A stretch of 64,000 nt of DNA from Pseudarthrobacter sp. NBSH8 (GTDB taxonomy: Bacteria; Actinomycetota; Actinomycetes; Actinomycetales; Micrococcaceae). Each line of letters opens with the position of its first letter. Position 1 is the stretch's first letter. Made by a program: the position numbers and the translations under genes. Location: positions 3,534,001 through 3,598,000 of the forward strand of contig NZ_CP043178.1 of NCBI RefSeq assembly GCF_014217545.1, in the 5' to 3' direction. Under the pieces are notes generated by a model. That model searched no databases. It saw nothing but the letters and a program-made list of their open reading frames with translations, and was not told the origin of the DNA. Below are positions 7,738 to 16,618 of this stretch, in pieces.

Positions 7738-9336
7738 ATGGCTATCACTGTCACCGACCGCCAGCCGGTCGACCGCGCGGAACAGATCCTCACCCCGAAG
7801 GCCCTGGCCTTCCTGGAGGAGCTGCACCGGCGCTTCGCCGGCACGCGCAACGGGCTGCTCGAGGCCCGCCAGGTCAAGCGCGACGGCGTCGCCCGCACCA
7901 GCCGCCTGGACTTCCTCCCGGAGACGCAGGAAATCCGCGACGGCGACTGGAAGGTCGCCGAGGCACCCGCCGCGCTGCGGGACCGCCGCGTCGAGATGAC
8001 CGGCCCGGCCACTCCGGCCAAAATGGCCATCAACGCCCTGAACTCCGGCGCCAAGGTATGGCTGGCGGACCTTGAGGACGCCAGCACGCCCACATGGGCC
8101 AACGTCATCGACGCCATCCTGAACCTGCGTGACGCCGCAACGGGTACCCTGGCCTTCACGTCGCCCGACGGCAAGGAGTACAAGCTCCGCACTGACGCCC
8201 CGCTCGCCGTTGTGGTGGCACGTCCGCGCGGCTGGCACATGCCGGAAAAGCACCTGCTGATCGACGGCGAACCCGCCGTGGGTGCGCTGGTGGACTTCGG
8301 CCTGCACTTCTTCCATACGGCCAAGCAGCTGCTGCTCAATGGCCACGGCCCGTACTACTACCTGCCCAAGATGGAATCGCACCTCGAGGCCCGCCTCTGG
8401 AACGAAGTGTTCGTCTTCGCCCAGGACTTCCTCGGCATCCCGCAGGGCAGCGTCCGCGCCACCATGCTGATCGAAACCATCCCGGCCGCCTTCGAAATGG
8501 ACGAGTTCCTCTACGAACTCCGGGACCACGCCTCGGGCCTGAACGCCGGTCGCTGGGACTACCTGTTCAGCATCATCAAGTACTTCCGCGACGCCGGCGA
8601 GGAGTTTGTGCTCCCGGACCGCGCCTCGGTGGTTATGACCGCACCGTTTATGCGCGCCTACACCGAGCTCTTGGTGAAGACCTGCCACAAACGCGGTGCC
8701 TTCGCCATGGGCGGCATGGCCGCCGTCATCCCCAACCGCCGCCACCCGGAGGTCACCGAGGCCGCCTTCGCCAAGGTCCGCGCGGACAAGACCCGTGAGG
8801 CTAACGACGGGTTCGACGGTTCCTGGGTGGCCCACCCGGACCTGGTCCCCACCTGCCGCGAGGTGTTCGACGGCGTGCTCGGCGAGCGCGCCAACCAGCT
8901 GGACAAGCAGCGCCCCGAAGTTTCGGTCACGGCGGACCAGCTGCTGGACATCGCCTCGGCCGACGGCCAGGTCACCGAAGGCGGGCTGCGCCTGAACCTG
9001 TATGTCGCCGTGGCCTACACCGCGGTCTGGCTCTCCGGAAACGGTGCCGTAGCCATCCACAACCTGATGGAGGACGCCGCCACCGCCGAGATCTCCCGCT
9101 CGCAGGTATGGCAGCAGATCCGCAACAAGTCCGTTCTGGCGGACACCGGAAACACCGTCACCCGGGAACTGGTGGAAAAGATCCTGGGCGAGGAAACGGA
9201 GCGGCTCCGGACCGAATTCGGGGACGAGGCGTTCCGCCGGTACTACCAGCCCGCCAGCAAGCTGATCGCCGAGATCTGCCTGTCCGAGGACTACACGGAT
9301 TTCCTCACCACCCCGGCCTACGAACTGGTGGGCTGA
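7738..9336 (+). CDS. aceB: Malate synthase A
   Basis: Malate synthase condenses glyoxylate with acetyl-CoA to malate. At 532 aa it has the length of isoform A. Recognisable elements are WLADLEDASTPTW, the catalytic VARPRGWH arginine region, FHTAKQLL, YYYLPKMESHLEARLW and GFDGSWVAHPDL. It begins 16 bp after the malic enzyme stop. The context is purine-derived glyoxylate rather than the classic glyoxylate shunt, since no isocitrate lyase gene lies nearby. Confidence 0.95.
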   Translation: MAITVTDRQPVDRAEQILTPKALAFLEELHRRFAGTRNGLLEARQVKRDGVARTSRLDFLPETQEIRDGDWKVAEAPAALRDRRVEMTGPATPAKMAINALNSGAKVWLADLEDASTPTWANVIDAILNLRDAATGTLAFTSPDGKEYKLRTDAPLAVVVARPRGWHMPEKHLLIDGEPAVGALVDFGLHFFHTAKQLLLNGHGPYYYLPKMESHLEARLWNEVFVFAQDFLGIPQGSVRATMLIETIPAAFEMDEFLYELRDHASGLNAGRWDYLFSIIKYFRDAGEEFVLPDRASVVMTAPFMRAYTELLVKTCHKRGAFAMGGMAAVIPNRRHPEVTEAAFAKVRADKTREANDGFDGSWVAHPDLVPTCREVFDGVLGERANQLDKQRPEVSVTADQLLDIASADGQVTEGGLRLNLYVAVAYTAVWLSGNGAVAIHNLMEDAATAEISRSQVWQQIRNKSVLADTGNTVTRELVEKILGEETERLRTEFGDEAFRRYYQPASKLIAEICLSEDYTDFLTTPAYELVG

Positions 9337-9339
9337 GGC

Positions 9340-10617
9340 ATGGCGGTCTCCCCCACACCGTCGCTCTCCGCGGCGGACCTCGCCGCCATCGACGCGCAGC
9401 TGGCCGCCACCGACCAGCTGCTGGAACGCAATTACCCGGGCGACGACGGCACCCGCCAGCCCGTGCACACCGTGTACGTGCCGGCGGACCGTTTCACGCC
9501 GTCGTTCGCTGCCGACTGGGGTGCCCAGGCGCTCACGACGGCGGAGGCGCACGGCGGGCTCGAGAAGCTCGGCGCGCTGCTGGGCCAGGACGCCGAACTC
9601 GCCGGGGCCGTAGCGTCGCGGGTCCGGGCGAAGCTCGAAAGCGAACCGATCGAGGACCTGCGCCTCGACTTCGAGGATGGCTACGGCGACCGCGGCGACG
9701 AAGCGGAGGACGCGGCAGCGGTCGCGGCGGCCCGGGCTGTCAGCGAAGCAGTTGCCGCCGGCACCGCGCCCCCGTTCATCGGCATCCGGTTCAAGTGCTT
9801 CGAGGCGCCCACCAGGGCCCGCGGCCTGAAGACCCTTGACCTGTTCGTCTCCACACTCGCGCAGGCCGGCGAACTGCCTGCCGGGCTCATCCTGACCCTG
9901 CCCAAGGTCACCACCGTGGCCCAGGTCCAGGCGATGGACTTTGCGGTGTCCCGGCTGGAGGAAGTCCATGGACTTCCCGCCGGCCGGCTCCGCTTCGAGG
10001 TACAGGTGGAAACGCCGCAGCTGATCCTCGGGCCGGACGGCACCTCCCCCGTGGCGCAGTTGCCGCACGTGGTTCCGGGACGCATCAGCGCCCTGCACTA
10101 CGGCACCTACGACTACTCCGCGTCGCTGCAGATCTCAGCCGAGTACCAGTCCATGGAGCACCCGGTGGCGGATTTCGCCAAGGAAGTCATGCAGCTGGCC
10201 GTCGCCGGAACGGGCATCAGGCTCTCCGACGGTTCCACCAACATCATCCCGGTGGGCGACGCCGTCGAGGATGCCTGGAAGCTGCACGGACGGCTCGTCC
10301 GCCGTTCGCTGGAGCGGGGCTACTACCAGGGCTGGGACCTGCACGCCGCCCAGCTGCCCAGCCGGTTCGCAGCCACGTATGCGTTCTACCGCGAGGGCCT
10401 CCCGGCCGCCGCGGCACGCCTCCGCAACTATGTCGACCACACGGAAGGCGGGGTCATGGACGAACCCGCCACCGCCCGGGCCCTGGCCGCCTTTGTCCTG
10501 CGCGGCGTCCAGTGCGGCGCGGTGGGGACCGAAGAGGTCCAGGCGCTCGCCGGCGTCGAACTTTCCCAGCTGACCGCACTGGCGCACCCGCGGCTGGCAC
10601 ACTCCACTTCGAAGTAA
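9340..10617 (+). CDS. HpcH/HpaI aldolase-like protein (DUF6986-type)
   Basis: The 425-aa product has a TIM-barrel, aldolase/citrate lyase-like appearance: DLRLDFEDGYGDRG suggests a metal-binding acidic loop, followed by GIRFKCFEAPT, LTLPKV and FEVQVETPQ. It starts 3 bp after the malate synthase stop and belongs to the same operon. The family is found beside malate synthase in related actinobacteria; I know of no proven reaction. A role on malyl- or glyoxylate-derived hydroxyacids is inference from position only. Confidence 0.7.
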   Translation: MAVSPTPSLSAADLAAIDAQLAATDQLLERNYPGDDGTRQPVHTVYVPADRFTPSFAADWGAQALTTAEAHGGLEKLGALLGQDAELAGAVASRVRAKLESEPIEDLRLDFEDGYGDRGDEAEDAAAVAAARAVSEAVAAGTAPPFIGIRFKCFEAPTRARGLKTLDLFVSTLAQAGELPAGLILTLPKVTTVAQVQAMDFAVSRLEEVHGLPAGRLRFEVQVETPQLILGPDGTSPVAQLPHVVPGRISALHYGTYDYSASLQISAEYQSMEHPVADFAKEVMQLAVAGTGIRLSDGSTNIIPVGDAVEDAWKLHGRLVRRSLERGYYQGWDLHAAQLPSRFAATYAFYREGLPAAAARLRNYVDHTEGGVMDEPATARALAAFVLRGVQCGAVGTEEVQALAGVELSQLTALAHPRLAHSTSK

Positions 10618-10627
10618 GGATCCCTTG

Positions 10628-11440
10628 ATGGGCAAGTACTACACCCCGCAGGGCGGACTGCCGCCGCAGACGCACCTGACCACGGAACGGGCAATCGTCA
10701 CGGAGGCCTACACGGTCATCCCCAAGGGCGTCATGACGGACATCGTGACCAGCACCCTGCCTGGTTTCAGCAACACCCGGTCCTGGATCATCGCCCGCCC
10801 GATTTCCGGCTTCTCCACCACCTTCTCGCAGCTGATCGTTGAGATCGGCCCCGGCGGCGGCGCCCCCAAGGCCGAGTTCGAGGCAGGCGTCGAAGGTGTC
10901 GTCTTTGTCACCAAAGGCAAGGTCAACCTGACGCTCGACGGCGAACTGCACCAGCTTGAGGAAGGCGGCTACGCCTACCTGGCCGCCGGTGCCACCTGGG
11001 GCCTGGAAAACGTCTCAGACGACGTCGTTTCCTTCCAATGGATCCGCAAGGCCTATGAGCGGCTCGAGGGTTACGAGGCAAAGTCCTTCGTCACCAGTGA
11101 TGCCGAGGTGGAACCCACCGCGATGCCGGATACCGACGGCGCCTGGAAGACCACCCGCTTCACGGATTCCAGCGACCTGGCCCACGACATGCAGGTGAAC
11201 ATCGTGACGTTCCAGCCGGGCGGCGTCATCCCGTTCCCGGAGACCCACGTCATGGAACACGGCCTGTACGTGCTGGAGGGCAAGGCCATGTACCTGCTCA
11301 ACAACGACTGGGTCGAGGTGGAGGCCGGCGACTTTATGTGGCTGCGCGCCTTCTGCCCGCAGGCCTGCTACGCCGGTGGCCCCGGCCAGTTCCGCTACCT
11401 GCTGTACAAGGACATGAACCGCCAGATCAAGCTCACCTAG
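10628..11440 (+). CDS. allE: (S)-ureidoglycine aminohydrolase (bicupin)
   Basis: AllE releases ammonia from (S)-ureidoglycine to give (S)-ureidoglycolate, a late allantoin step that leads to glyoxylate. The 270-aa protein is a double cupin. The second cupin carries the manganese-site pattern (PFPETHVMEHGLYVLEG) and the first shows a degenerate GVEGVVFVTKGKV barrel. The frame could open at TTG 10625, but ATG 10628 is better spaced after AAGGA. It lies 10 bp downstream of the aldolase-like gene and ends the operon before a long stem-loop. Confidence 0.88.
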   Translation: MGKYYTPQGGLPPQTHLTTERAIVTEAYTVIPKGVMTDIVTSTLPGFSNTRSWIIARPISGFSTTFSQLIVEIGPGGGAPKAEFEAGVEGVVFVTKGKVNLTLDGELHQLEEGGYAYLAAGATWGLENVSDDVVSFQWIRKAYERLEGYEAKSFVTSDAEVEPTAMPDTDGAWKTTRFTDSSDLAHDMQVNIVTFQPGGVIPFPETHVMEHGLYVLEGKAMYLLNNDWVEVEAGDFMWLRAFCPQACYAGGPGQFRYLLYKDMNRQIKLT

Positions 11441-11480
11441 GCCGTCCCTTACGGGCCCGCCTCCTTACCGGCTGGCCGCC

Positions 11481-11547
11481 GAAATCGCCGGAACCATGCC
11501 GGGTCGCTGCAAATTTGCGGCGACCCGGACACGGTTCCGGCGATTTC
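11481..11547. terminator. Long stem-loop after the allE operon
   Basis: GAAATCGCCGGAACC pairs with GGTTCCGGCGATTTC, and an inner CCGGGTCGC pairs with GCGACCCGG. There is no T-tract. It most likely ends transcription before the second IclR gene. Confidence 0.6.
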
Positions 11548-11562
11548 GCGTTTAAGGGCCAA

Positions 11563-11601
11563 TTCCCACCCGGCGGAAAATAGATTCCCACTCTATGGGA
11601 A
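11563..11601 (+). promoter_or_regulatory. Paired palindromic operator before the second IclR gene
   Basis: TTCCCACTCTATGGGAA (11585-11601) is a perfect 6-bp-arm palindrome ending 19 bp before the ATG. A related word, TTCCCACCCGGCGGAAA, starts 22 bp earlier at 11563. The pairing resembles the purine-regulon sites but the inner bases differ (TTCCCA rather than TTCCAC), so a separate IclR protein, probably the adjacent one, is the likely binder. Confidence 0.6.
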
Positions 11602-11620
11602 CTTTTTAAGGCCGTCTGTG

Positions 11621-12397
11621 ATGCCAGCCACTAACGTCGCTTTTATGCACACAGATCCAAGCCATTCCGTGATATTGGAAGGCAACGCCTCACGGTTCGT
11701 CGACATCCTGCTCGAATTCGCGCGGCACCGGACCCTGACTGCAGCCCAGATCACCAAAACGACGGGCATCCCCACCAGCGCCGTATACCGGCACCTGGCA
11801 CTCCTGATGCAGTCCGGGCTGGTAGCGCAGACCCGGCGCCGCGGCCAGTACAGCGCCGGCCCGGAAACGCTCCGCCTCGCCGCCAACTTCCACCAGGAAG
11901 CCATGGTCAAGGGCCGCATCTCGGAGCATCTACAGCTGCTCTCCGATGAGACCCAGGAACTGGCCGCCTACCTGGTGGTCCGCGGTGCTGAAGCACTCTG
12001 CGTGGATGCCATCGAGGGCCCGCAGATGCTGCGCTGCAGCTACTCTCCGGGCCGCTCACTTCCCCTGCTCAGGGGCGCCAGCGCGCTGGCCCTGCTCGCA
12101 CATCTGGACCCCCAGGAACAGGGCAGGATCGTGGCTGGCCTTGGACTGAGCCAGGAGGACGCAGAGAACCTGAACCACGAGCTCCAGATCGTCCAGGACC
12201 GCGGCTTCGGCCTCAGCTACGGGGCGGTGGATGCCGGCGTCTGGGGCGTCAGTTTCCCCGTGCTCGACGACGGCGGCCGGCTTTTGGGTGCCGTCAGCAC
12301 CATGGCTCCCGCGGACCGGGCGATCCGGCGCGAAAAGCAACTCATAGCAAGCACCCGTGACGCCGCATTGGCGCTCGGACATGGAGAAGGATCCTGA
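11621..12397 (+). CDS. IclR family transcriptional regulator (hut/ABC operon)
   Basis: The 258-aa protein has an IclR winged helix in its first third (ITKTTGIPTSAVYRHLALLMQSGL) and an effector-binding domain (YSPGRSLPLLRGASALALLAHL). The frame can start at GTG 11618, ATG 11621 or ATG 11645; 11621 is chosen for the upstream AAGG. It overlaps the formimidoylglutamase gene by 4 bp, so it is co-translated with the genes it probably controls. The palindromes just upstream suggest autoregulation. The effector may be a histidine-pathway compound, by context only. Confidence 0.85.
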   Translation: MPATNVAFMHTDPSHSVILEGNASRFVDILLEFARHRTLTAAQITKTTGIPTSAVYRHLALLMQSGLVAQTRRRGQYSAGPETLRLAANFHQEAMVKGRISEHLQLLSDETQELAAYLVVRGAEALCVDAIEGPQMLRCSYSPGRSLPLLRGASALALLAHLDPQEQGRIVAGLGLSQEDAENLNHELQIVQDRGFGLSYGAVDAGVWGVSFPVLDDGGRLLGAVSTMAPADRAIRREKQLIASTRDAALALGHGEGS

Positions 12398-13362
12398 TGA
12401 CCAACCCCACCATCCAGCACACGTGGACGGGCCGCGACGACGGCCCCGGCCCGGAACACCGGCGCTGGCACCACGCAGTGAACACGGTCCAGGCCGGCGC
12501 TGCCCAGGCCGGCGCTGCCGGGATTGCACTCCTGGGATTCCGCAGCGATGAAGGCGTCCGCCGGAACAAAGGCCGGGTCGGCGCCGTCGACGGTCCTGCA
12601 AGCATCCGCTCCGCCCTCGCCCCCATGGCGGCACCGGCGGACCTCCTGGTCCATGACCTTGGCGACACCAGCGTTGTGGACGGAAACCTCGAGGACGGCC
12701 AGAAGCGCCTCGGCGCGGCCGTCTGCCAGGCCCTGGAGGCAGGCCACCTGCCTGTCATCCTGGGCGGCGGCCACGAAACCGCCTTCGGCACCTACACGGG
12801 CCTGCGCGCAAGCCAGGTCACCGATGGACGCCGCGTCGGCATCATCAACCTGGACGCGCACTTCGACCTGCGCGCCGAGGAAGTCCCGTCGTCGGGCACC
12901 CCGTTCCGGCAAGTGGCCGCGGCCGAGCAAGCCCGAGGCCACGGGTTCAACTACACGGTGCTGGGCATCAGCCAGCCCGGCAACACCGAGGCACTGTTCC
13001 AGACAGCCCGGGACCTCGGCGTCAAGTACCTCCTGGATGAGGAATGCACCGAGTCCAGGGCTGAGCAGGTCCGGCAGTTCACGCAGGACTTCATCGACTC
13101 CGTGGACGTCCTCTACCTGACGATCGACCTCGATGTCCTTCCCGCGTACGTCGCCCCCGGTGTCAGCGCACCGGCGTCGTACGGGGTTCCCCTCTCCGTC
13201 GTCCTGGACGTATGCCGTCACCTGGCCCGCTCCCCCAAGCTCACCGTCGTCGACGTCGTCGAACTGAACCCCAGGTTCGACGTCGACTCCCGCACCGCCC
13301 GCACGGCCGCACGCCTCATCCACACCATCGCCACCGAGCGATCCGGACACCGGCATGCGTAG
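12397..13362 (+). CDS. hutG: Formimidoylglutamase
   Basis: HutG hydrolyses N-formimidoyl-L-glutamate to glutamate and formamide, the last step of histidine degradation. The 321-aa protein has the ureohydrolase dimanganese motifs GGGHE, DAHFDLR and DLDVLPAYVAPG. The remaining hut genes are not in the window. The start overlaps the IclR stop (ATGA) and the gene is followed by an amino-acid uptake system. Other ureohydrolases (agmatinase, guanidinobutyrase) are possible, but motif spacing and context favour HutG. Confidence 0.82.
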   Translation: MTNPTIQHTWTGRDDGPGPEHRRWHHAVNTVQAGAAQAGAAGIALLGFRSDEGVRRNKGRVGAVDGPASIRSALAPMAAPADLLVHDLGDTSVVDGNLEDGQKRLGAAVCQALEAGHLPVILGGGHETAFGTYTGLRASQVTDGRRVGIINLDAHFDLRAEEVPSSGTPFRQVAAAEQARGHGFNYTVLGISQPGNTEALFQTARDLGVKYLLDEECTESRAEQVRQFTQDFIDSVDVLYLTIDLDVLPAYVAPGVSAPASYGVPLSVVLDVCRHLARSPKLTVVDVVELNPRFDVDSRTARTAARLIHTIATERSGHRHA

Positions 13363-13396
13363 CCGGACGTCCGCTTCCCCCCAGAAACGAGCACAC

Positions 13397-14902
13397 ATGA
13401 AGAACCGATTCCCGCGATCCGGATGGGCTGCCACGACGGCCGCCCTTCTGGCCGCGCTCCTCGGGCTGGCCGCACCGGCAGCCCAGGCCGAGACCACCCC
13501 GGCAACCCCGTCCGCCGGCAAGATGGCAGACCTGCGCTCGGGCAAGACCACCCTTAAGGTCGGCACCGACGCCTCCTTCCCGCCGTTCGAATTCACCGAT
13601 GCCAACGGCACCAAGATCGGCTTCGACATCGATGTTGTGCGGGACCTCGCCGCCAAGTCCGGCATCAGGAACGTCGAGTTTGTGCAGATGCCGTTCGGCA
13701 ACATCGTCCCGGCGCTGCAGGCAAACCAGATCGATGTCGGCGCTTCCGCCATCTACATCAGCCCCGAACGCGCCAAGGTGGTGGACTTCTCCGAGATCTA
13801 CTACCCCGGCGGCCTGGGCATGTTCGTGTCCACGTCCAACGACACCGTCAAGACGCTCGCGGACCTCGCCGGCAAGAAGGTTGCCGTGCAGGTAGGCACC
13901 AAGTCCGTGGAGTGGCTGCGCCAGAACCAGCCGCAGGCCGAACTGGTCCAGGTCCAGACCAACGACCAGATGTTTTCCTCGGTCAAACTCGGCCAGGCCG
14001 ACGCCGTGGTCACCGGGCAACCCGGCGGCCGATACTTCATCCACGAGCAGGGCGGCCTTAAGCAGGTCGGTGACCGCCTGACGAATGAAAACTACGGTTT
14101 CGCGTTCCAGAAAAGCGACTCGGACATCCGCGAGGCCTTTAACACGGCGCTGAAGGGCATGCAGGACTCGGGCGACTTCACCAAGGCCTCTTCCAAGTGG
14201 TTCGGCGACGAATCCAGCACCGCCACCGGGCCCACCAAGGAACGCGGCATCTTTAACGTCTCCTCGATCACCAATTCCTGGGGCCCGCTGATGCAGGGCC
14301 TGGGAACCACACTGCAGATCATCGCCCTCTCACTGGCCCTGAGCCTGCTGTTCGGCATGCTGGGCGGCTTCGCCAAGCTCTCGCATATACGGCCTATCAG
14401 CTGGATCGGCAAGGTCTACGTCTCAGTGGTCCGCGGCACCCCGTTCATCGTCCAGCTGTTCTTCATCTACTTCGGCCTGCCGCAGCTGGGCATCCAGCTC
14501 TCGCCGATGGTGGCCGGCATCCTGGCCCTGGGCCTCTACAGCGGCTCCTACGTCACGGAAATCGTCCGCGGCGCTATCCAGTCCGTGGACAAGGGCCAGA
14601 TGGAAGCAGCCCGGTCCTGCGGCATGAGTTCAGCCTCCGCCCTGCGCCACGTGATCATCCCGCAGGCCTTCCTGAGAATGCTCCCGCCGCTCGGGAACGA
14701 GTTCGTCTCCCTGACCAAGAACTCCGCGCTGGTGTCCTTCGTGACCATCAGCGAACTGTTCCTGGTGGGTCAGACCATTATTTCCCGCACCTTCGATGCA
14801 CTGACCGTGTACGTCTTCATCGGCTTGGTGTACTACGTCCTCACAAACATCATCGGCCTGGCCGCAAACGCAATCGAAAAGAAGATGGCGGTTTACATCT
14901 AA
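13397..14902 (+). CDS. Amino-acid ABC transporter: fused binding protein and permease
   Basis: The 501-aa product joins two normally separate subunits. An N-terminal signal peptide (about residues 1-32, ending AAQA) leads into a family 3 solute-binding domain ([26 protein letters not shown]). A His/Glu/Gln-type permease of several membrane helices follows ([20 protein letters not shown], the EAA-like [12 protein letters not shown] loop). The substrate is probably histidine or a related polar amino acid, inferred from hutG. The start at 13397 is preferred because the signal peptide begins there; it is 34 bp after hutG. Confidence 0.85.
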   Translation: MKNRFPRSGWAATTAALLAALLGLAAPAAQAETTPATPSAGKMADLRSGKTTLKVGTDASFPPFEFTDANGTKIGFDIDVVRDLAAKSGIRNVEFVQMPFGNIVPALQANQIDVGASAIYISPERAKVVDFSEIYYPGGLGMFVSTSNDTVKTLADLAGKKVAVQVGTKSVEWLRQNQPQAELVQVQTNDQMFSSVKLGQADAVVTGQPGGRYFIHEQGGLKQVGDRLTNENYGFAFQKSDSDIREAFNTALKGMQDSGDFTKASSKWFGDESSTATGPTKERGIFNVSSITNSWGPLMQGLGTTLQIIALSLALSLLFGMLGGFAKLSHIRPISWIGKVYVSVVRGTPFIVQLFFIYFGLPQLGIQLSPMVAGILALGLYSGSYVTEIVRGAIQSVDKGQMEAARSCGMSSASALRHVIIPQAFLRMLPPLGNEFVSLTKNSALVSFVTISELFLVGQTIISRTFDALTVYVFIGLVYYVLTNIIGLAANAIEKKMAVYI

Positions 14903-15633
14903 TGGCACTCCTGGAAACGAAAGACATCACCAAGTCCTACGGTGACCACCACGTCCTCAAAGGCATCGACTTCACCATCGAGCCCGGCGAAGTTGTCGCC
15001 GTCATCGGCCCCAGCGGCGGCGGCAAGTCCACCTTCCTGCGCTGCCTGAACCTACTCGAGACGCCCACGTCCGGACACGTTGTATTCGACGGCGAGGACC
15101 TCCTGGCGCCCAAGGTGGATCTGGACCGCCTGCGCTCCCGCATGGGCATGGTGTTCCAGCAGTTCAACCTGTTCCCCAACATGACAGCCCTGAAGAACGT
15201 CATGCTTCCGCAGATGGATGTCCTGAAGATCAGCAAAAAGGACGCGGAAGCACGCTCCATGGAACTCCTCGAAAAGGTCAACATGACCCACCGGGCGCAC
15301 GTCTACCCGAACCGGCTCTCCGGCGGCCAGAAGCAACGCATCGCCATCGCCCGCGCCGTCGCCATGAATCCCAAGGTGATGCTCTTCGACGAGCCCACCA
15401 GCGCCCTGGACCCCGAAGTGGTCCATGACGTCCTGGATGTCATGGCCGGCCTCGCCGCCGACGGCATGACCATGGTGGTGGTCACCCACGAAATGGGCTT
15501 TGCCCGCAAAGTGGCGGACCGTGTGGTGTTCATCGATGGCGGCAAGATCGCCGCCGACCTCCCGCCGGAAGAGTTCTTCTCCGAAAGCAACACCAACCCG
15601 CGTATCCGGTCATTCCTGGAGAAGGTTCTGTAA
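14902..15633 (+). CDS. Amino-acid ABC transporter ATP-binding protein
   Basis: This 243-aa ATPase belongs to the polar amino-acid (GlnQ/HisP) group. The Walker A motif is GPSGGGKST, the signature LSGGQKQR and Walker [15 protein letters not shown], with the switch histidine in VVTHEMGF. Its ATG overlaps the stop of the fused binding protein/permease by one base, so the two are translationally coupled and form a complete importer. Confidence 0.93.
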   Translation: MALLETKDITKSYGDHHVLKGIDFTIEPGEVVAVIGPSGGGKSTFLRCLNLLETPTSGHVVFDGEDLLAPKVDLDRLRSRMGMVFQQFNLFPNMTALKNVMLPQMDVLKISKKDAEARSMELLEKVNMTHRAHVYPNRLSGGQKQRIAIARAVAMNPKVMLFDEPTSALDPEVVHDVLDVMAGLAADGMTMVVVTHEMGFARKVADRVVFIDGGKIAADLPPEEFFSESNTNPRIRSFLEKVL

Positions 15634-15728
15634 CCCGGACCGCTTCGGGAACCTGCACCCCGGCAACGCCGTCGGTCACATCCTGCGGTGAGGCACTGTG
15701 ACAAGACCTGCCACCGGCCCCCGTGATA

Positions 15729-15773
15729 GTCGTCGTAGGTCCGGCCGGGCTCACCGGTACGGACCTACACGAC
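15729..15773 (+). terminator. Stem-loop after the ABC operon
   Basis: GTCG plus GTAGGTCCG pairs with CGGACCTAC plus CGAC around a GC-rich loop. It ends just before the Shine-Dalgarno of the next gene and is the only hairpin seen in this 150-base gap. Confidence 0.5.
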
Positions 15774-15786
15774 CCGAAGGATGGAA

Positions 15787-16596
15787 ATGCGCAGCGCCAC
15801 AATAATGACCAGGAAGTCTTTGCTAGTTGGATCCGGCCTGGGGCTGCTGGCACTGATCACCGGCTGCGGCAAGTCCGCCGCCGTGGCCCCTGTTCCCTCG
15901 CCGTCCACCCCCGCAGCGCCCCACGCCTGGTCCTACGACGGCGCCGAAGGCCCCGGGCAGTGGGGCGCGTTGGGCTCCGATTTCGGCTCCTGCTCTTCCG
16001 GCACCGCCCAGTCCCCCATCGACGTCGGCGGTGCTTCCGGCCTTACCCCGGCGCCGCTCACGCTGGCCTATTCGGCTTCCGAAGGCGAGCTGACCGACAA
16101 TGGCCACACCACCGAGCTGCGCGCCCTCACGGCCCAGGGCATCACGGTGGGCGGCAAGCAGTATGCCTTCAAGCAGATGCACTTCCACGCGCCGTCCGAG
16201 CACACGCTGGAGGGCGTCCAGTACGAGACCGAGTTCCATTTCGTCCACCAGGCCGACGACGGCGGGCTTGCCGTTGTCGGGATCCTCGCCACTGTTGGGG
16301 CTACCAATGCGGCGTGGGCGCCGTTCACGGACGGTGTGCCCGCCGCAGCCGATGGGCAGAAGGTGGCGGCCGGCGTCGTGGACTTCCCGGCACTGTTCCC
16401 GGCGTCACTGGACCATTTCGCGTATGACGGCAGCCTGACCACTCCGCCCTGCTCGGAAGGCGTGCGCTGGCTGCTCCTCGAGACCCCCGTCGAACTGGGA
16501 GCCGGGCAGCTTGCCGCACTGCGCGCCGCGCACGCGGGCAACAATCGGCCGGTCCAGCAGCTCAACGGCAGGGACGTGGTTGTGGTCGATCAGTAG
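15787..16596 (+). CDS. Alpha-class carbonic anhydrase, predicted lipoprotein
   Basis: Carbonic anhydrase interconverts CO2 and bicarbonate. The 269-aa protein has an N-terminal lipoprotein signal with the lipobox LITGC (cysteine near residue 27), then an alpha-type domain. The zinc histidines are visible in QMHFHAPSEH and ETEFHFVH, and the substrate-pocket element is LTTPPCSEGVRW. It would act on the outer face of the membrane. ATG 15787 is favoured because AAGGA ends 5 bases before it; 15781 and 15805 are also possible. Confidence 0.9.
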   Translation: MRSATIMTRKSLLVGSGLGLLALITGCGKSAAVAPVPSPSTPAAPHAWSYDGAEGPGQWGALGSDFGSCSSGTAQSPIDVGGASGLTPAPLTLAYSASEGELTDNGHTTELRALTAQGITVGGKQYAFKQMHFHAPSEHTLEGVQYETEFHFVHQADDGGLAVVGILATVGATNAAWAPFTDGVPAAADGQKVAAGVVDFPALFPASLDHFAYDGSLTTPPCSEGVRWLLLETPVELGAGQLAALRAAHAGNNRPVQQLNGRDVVVVDQ

Positions 16597-16618
16597 GGCC
16601 TCAGGGCACGCGCCGGCC

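Noticed and set aside
6318..10098. Very long minus-strand open frames opposite malic enzyme and malate synthase (up to 822 codons)
   Set aside because: They mirror high-GC codon bias of well-supported plus-strand genes and have no family resemblance.
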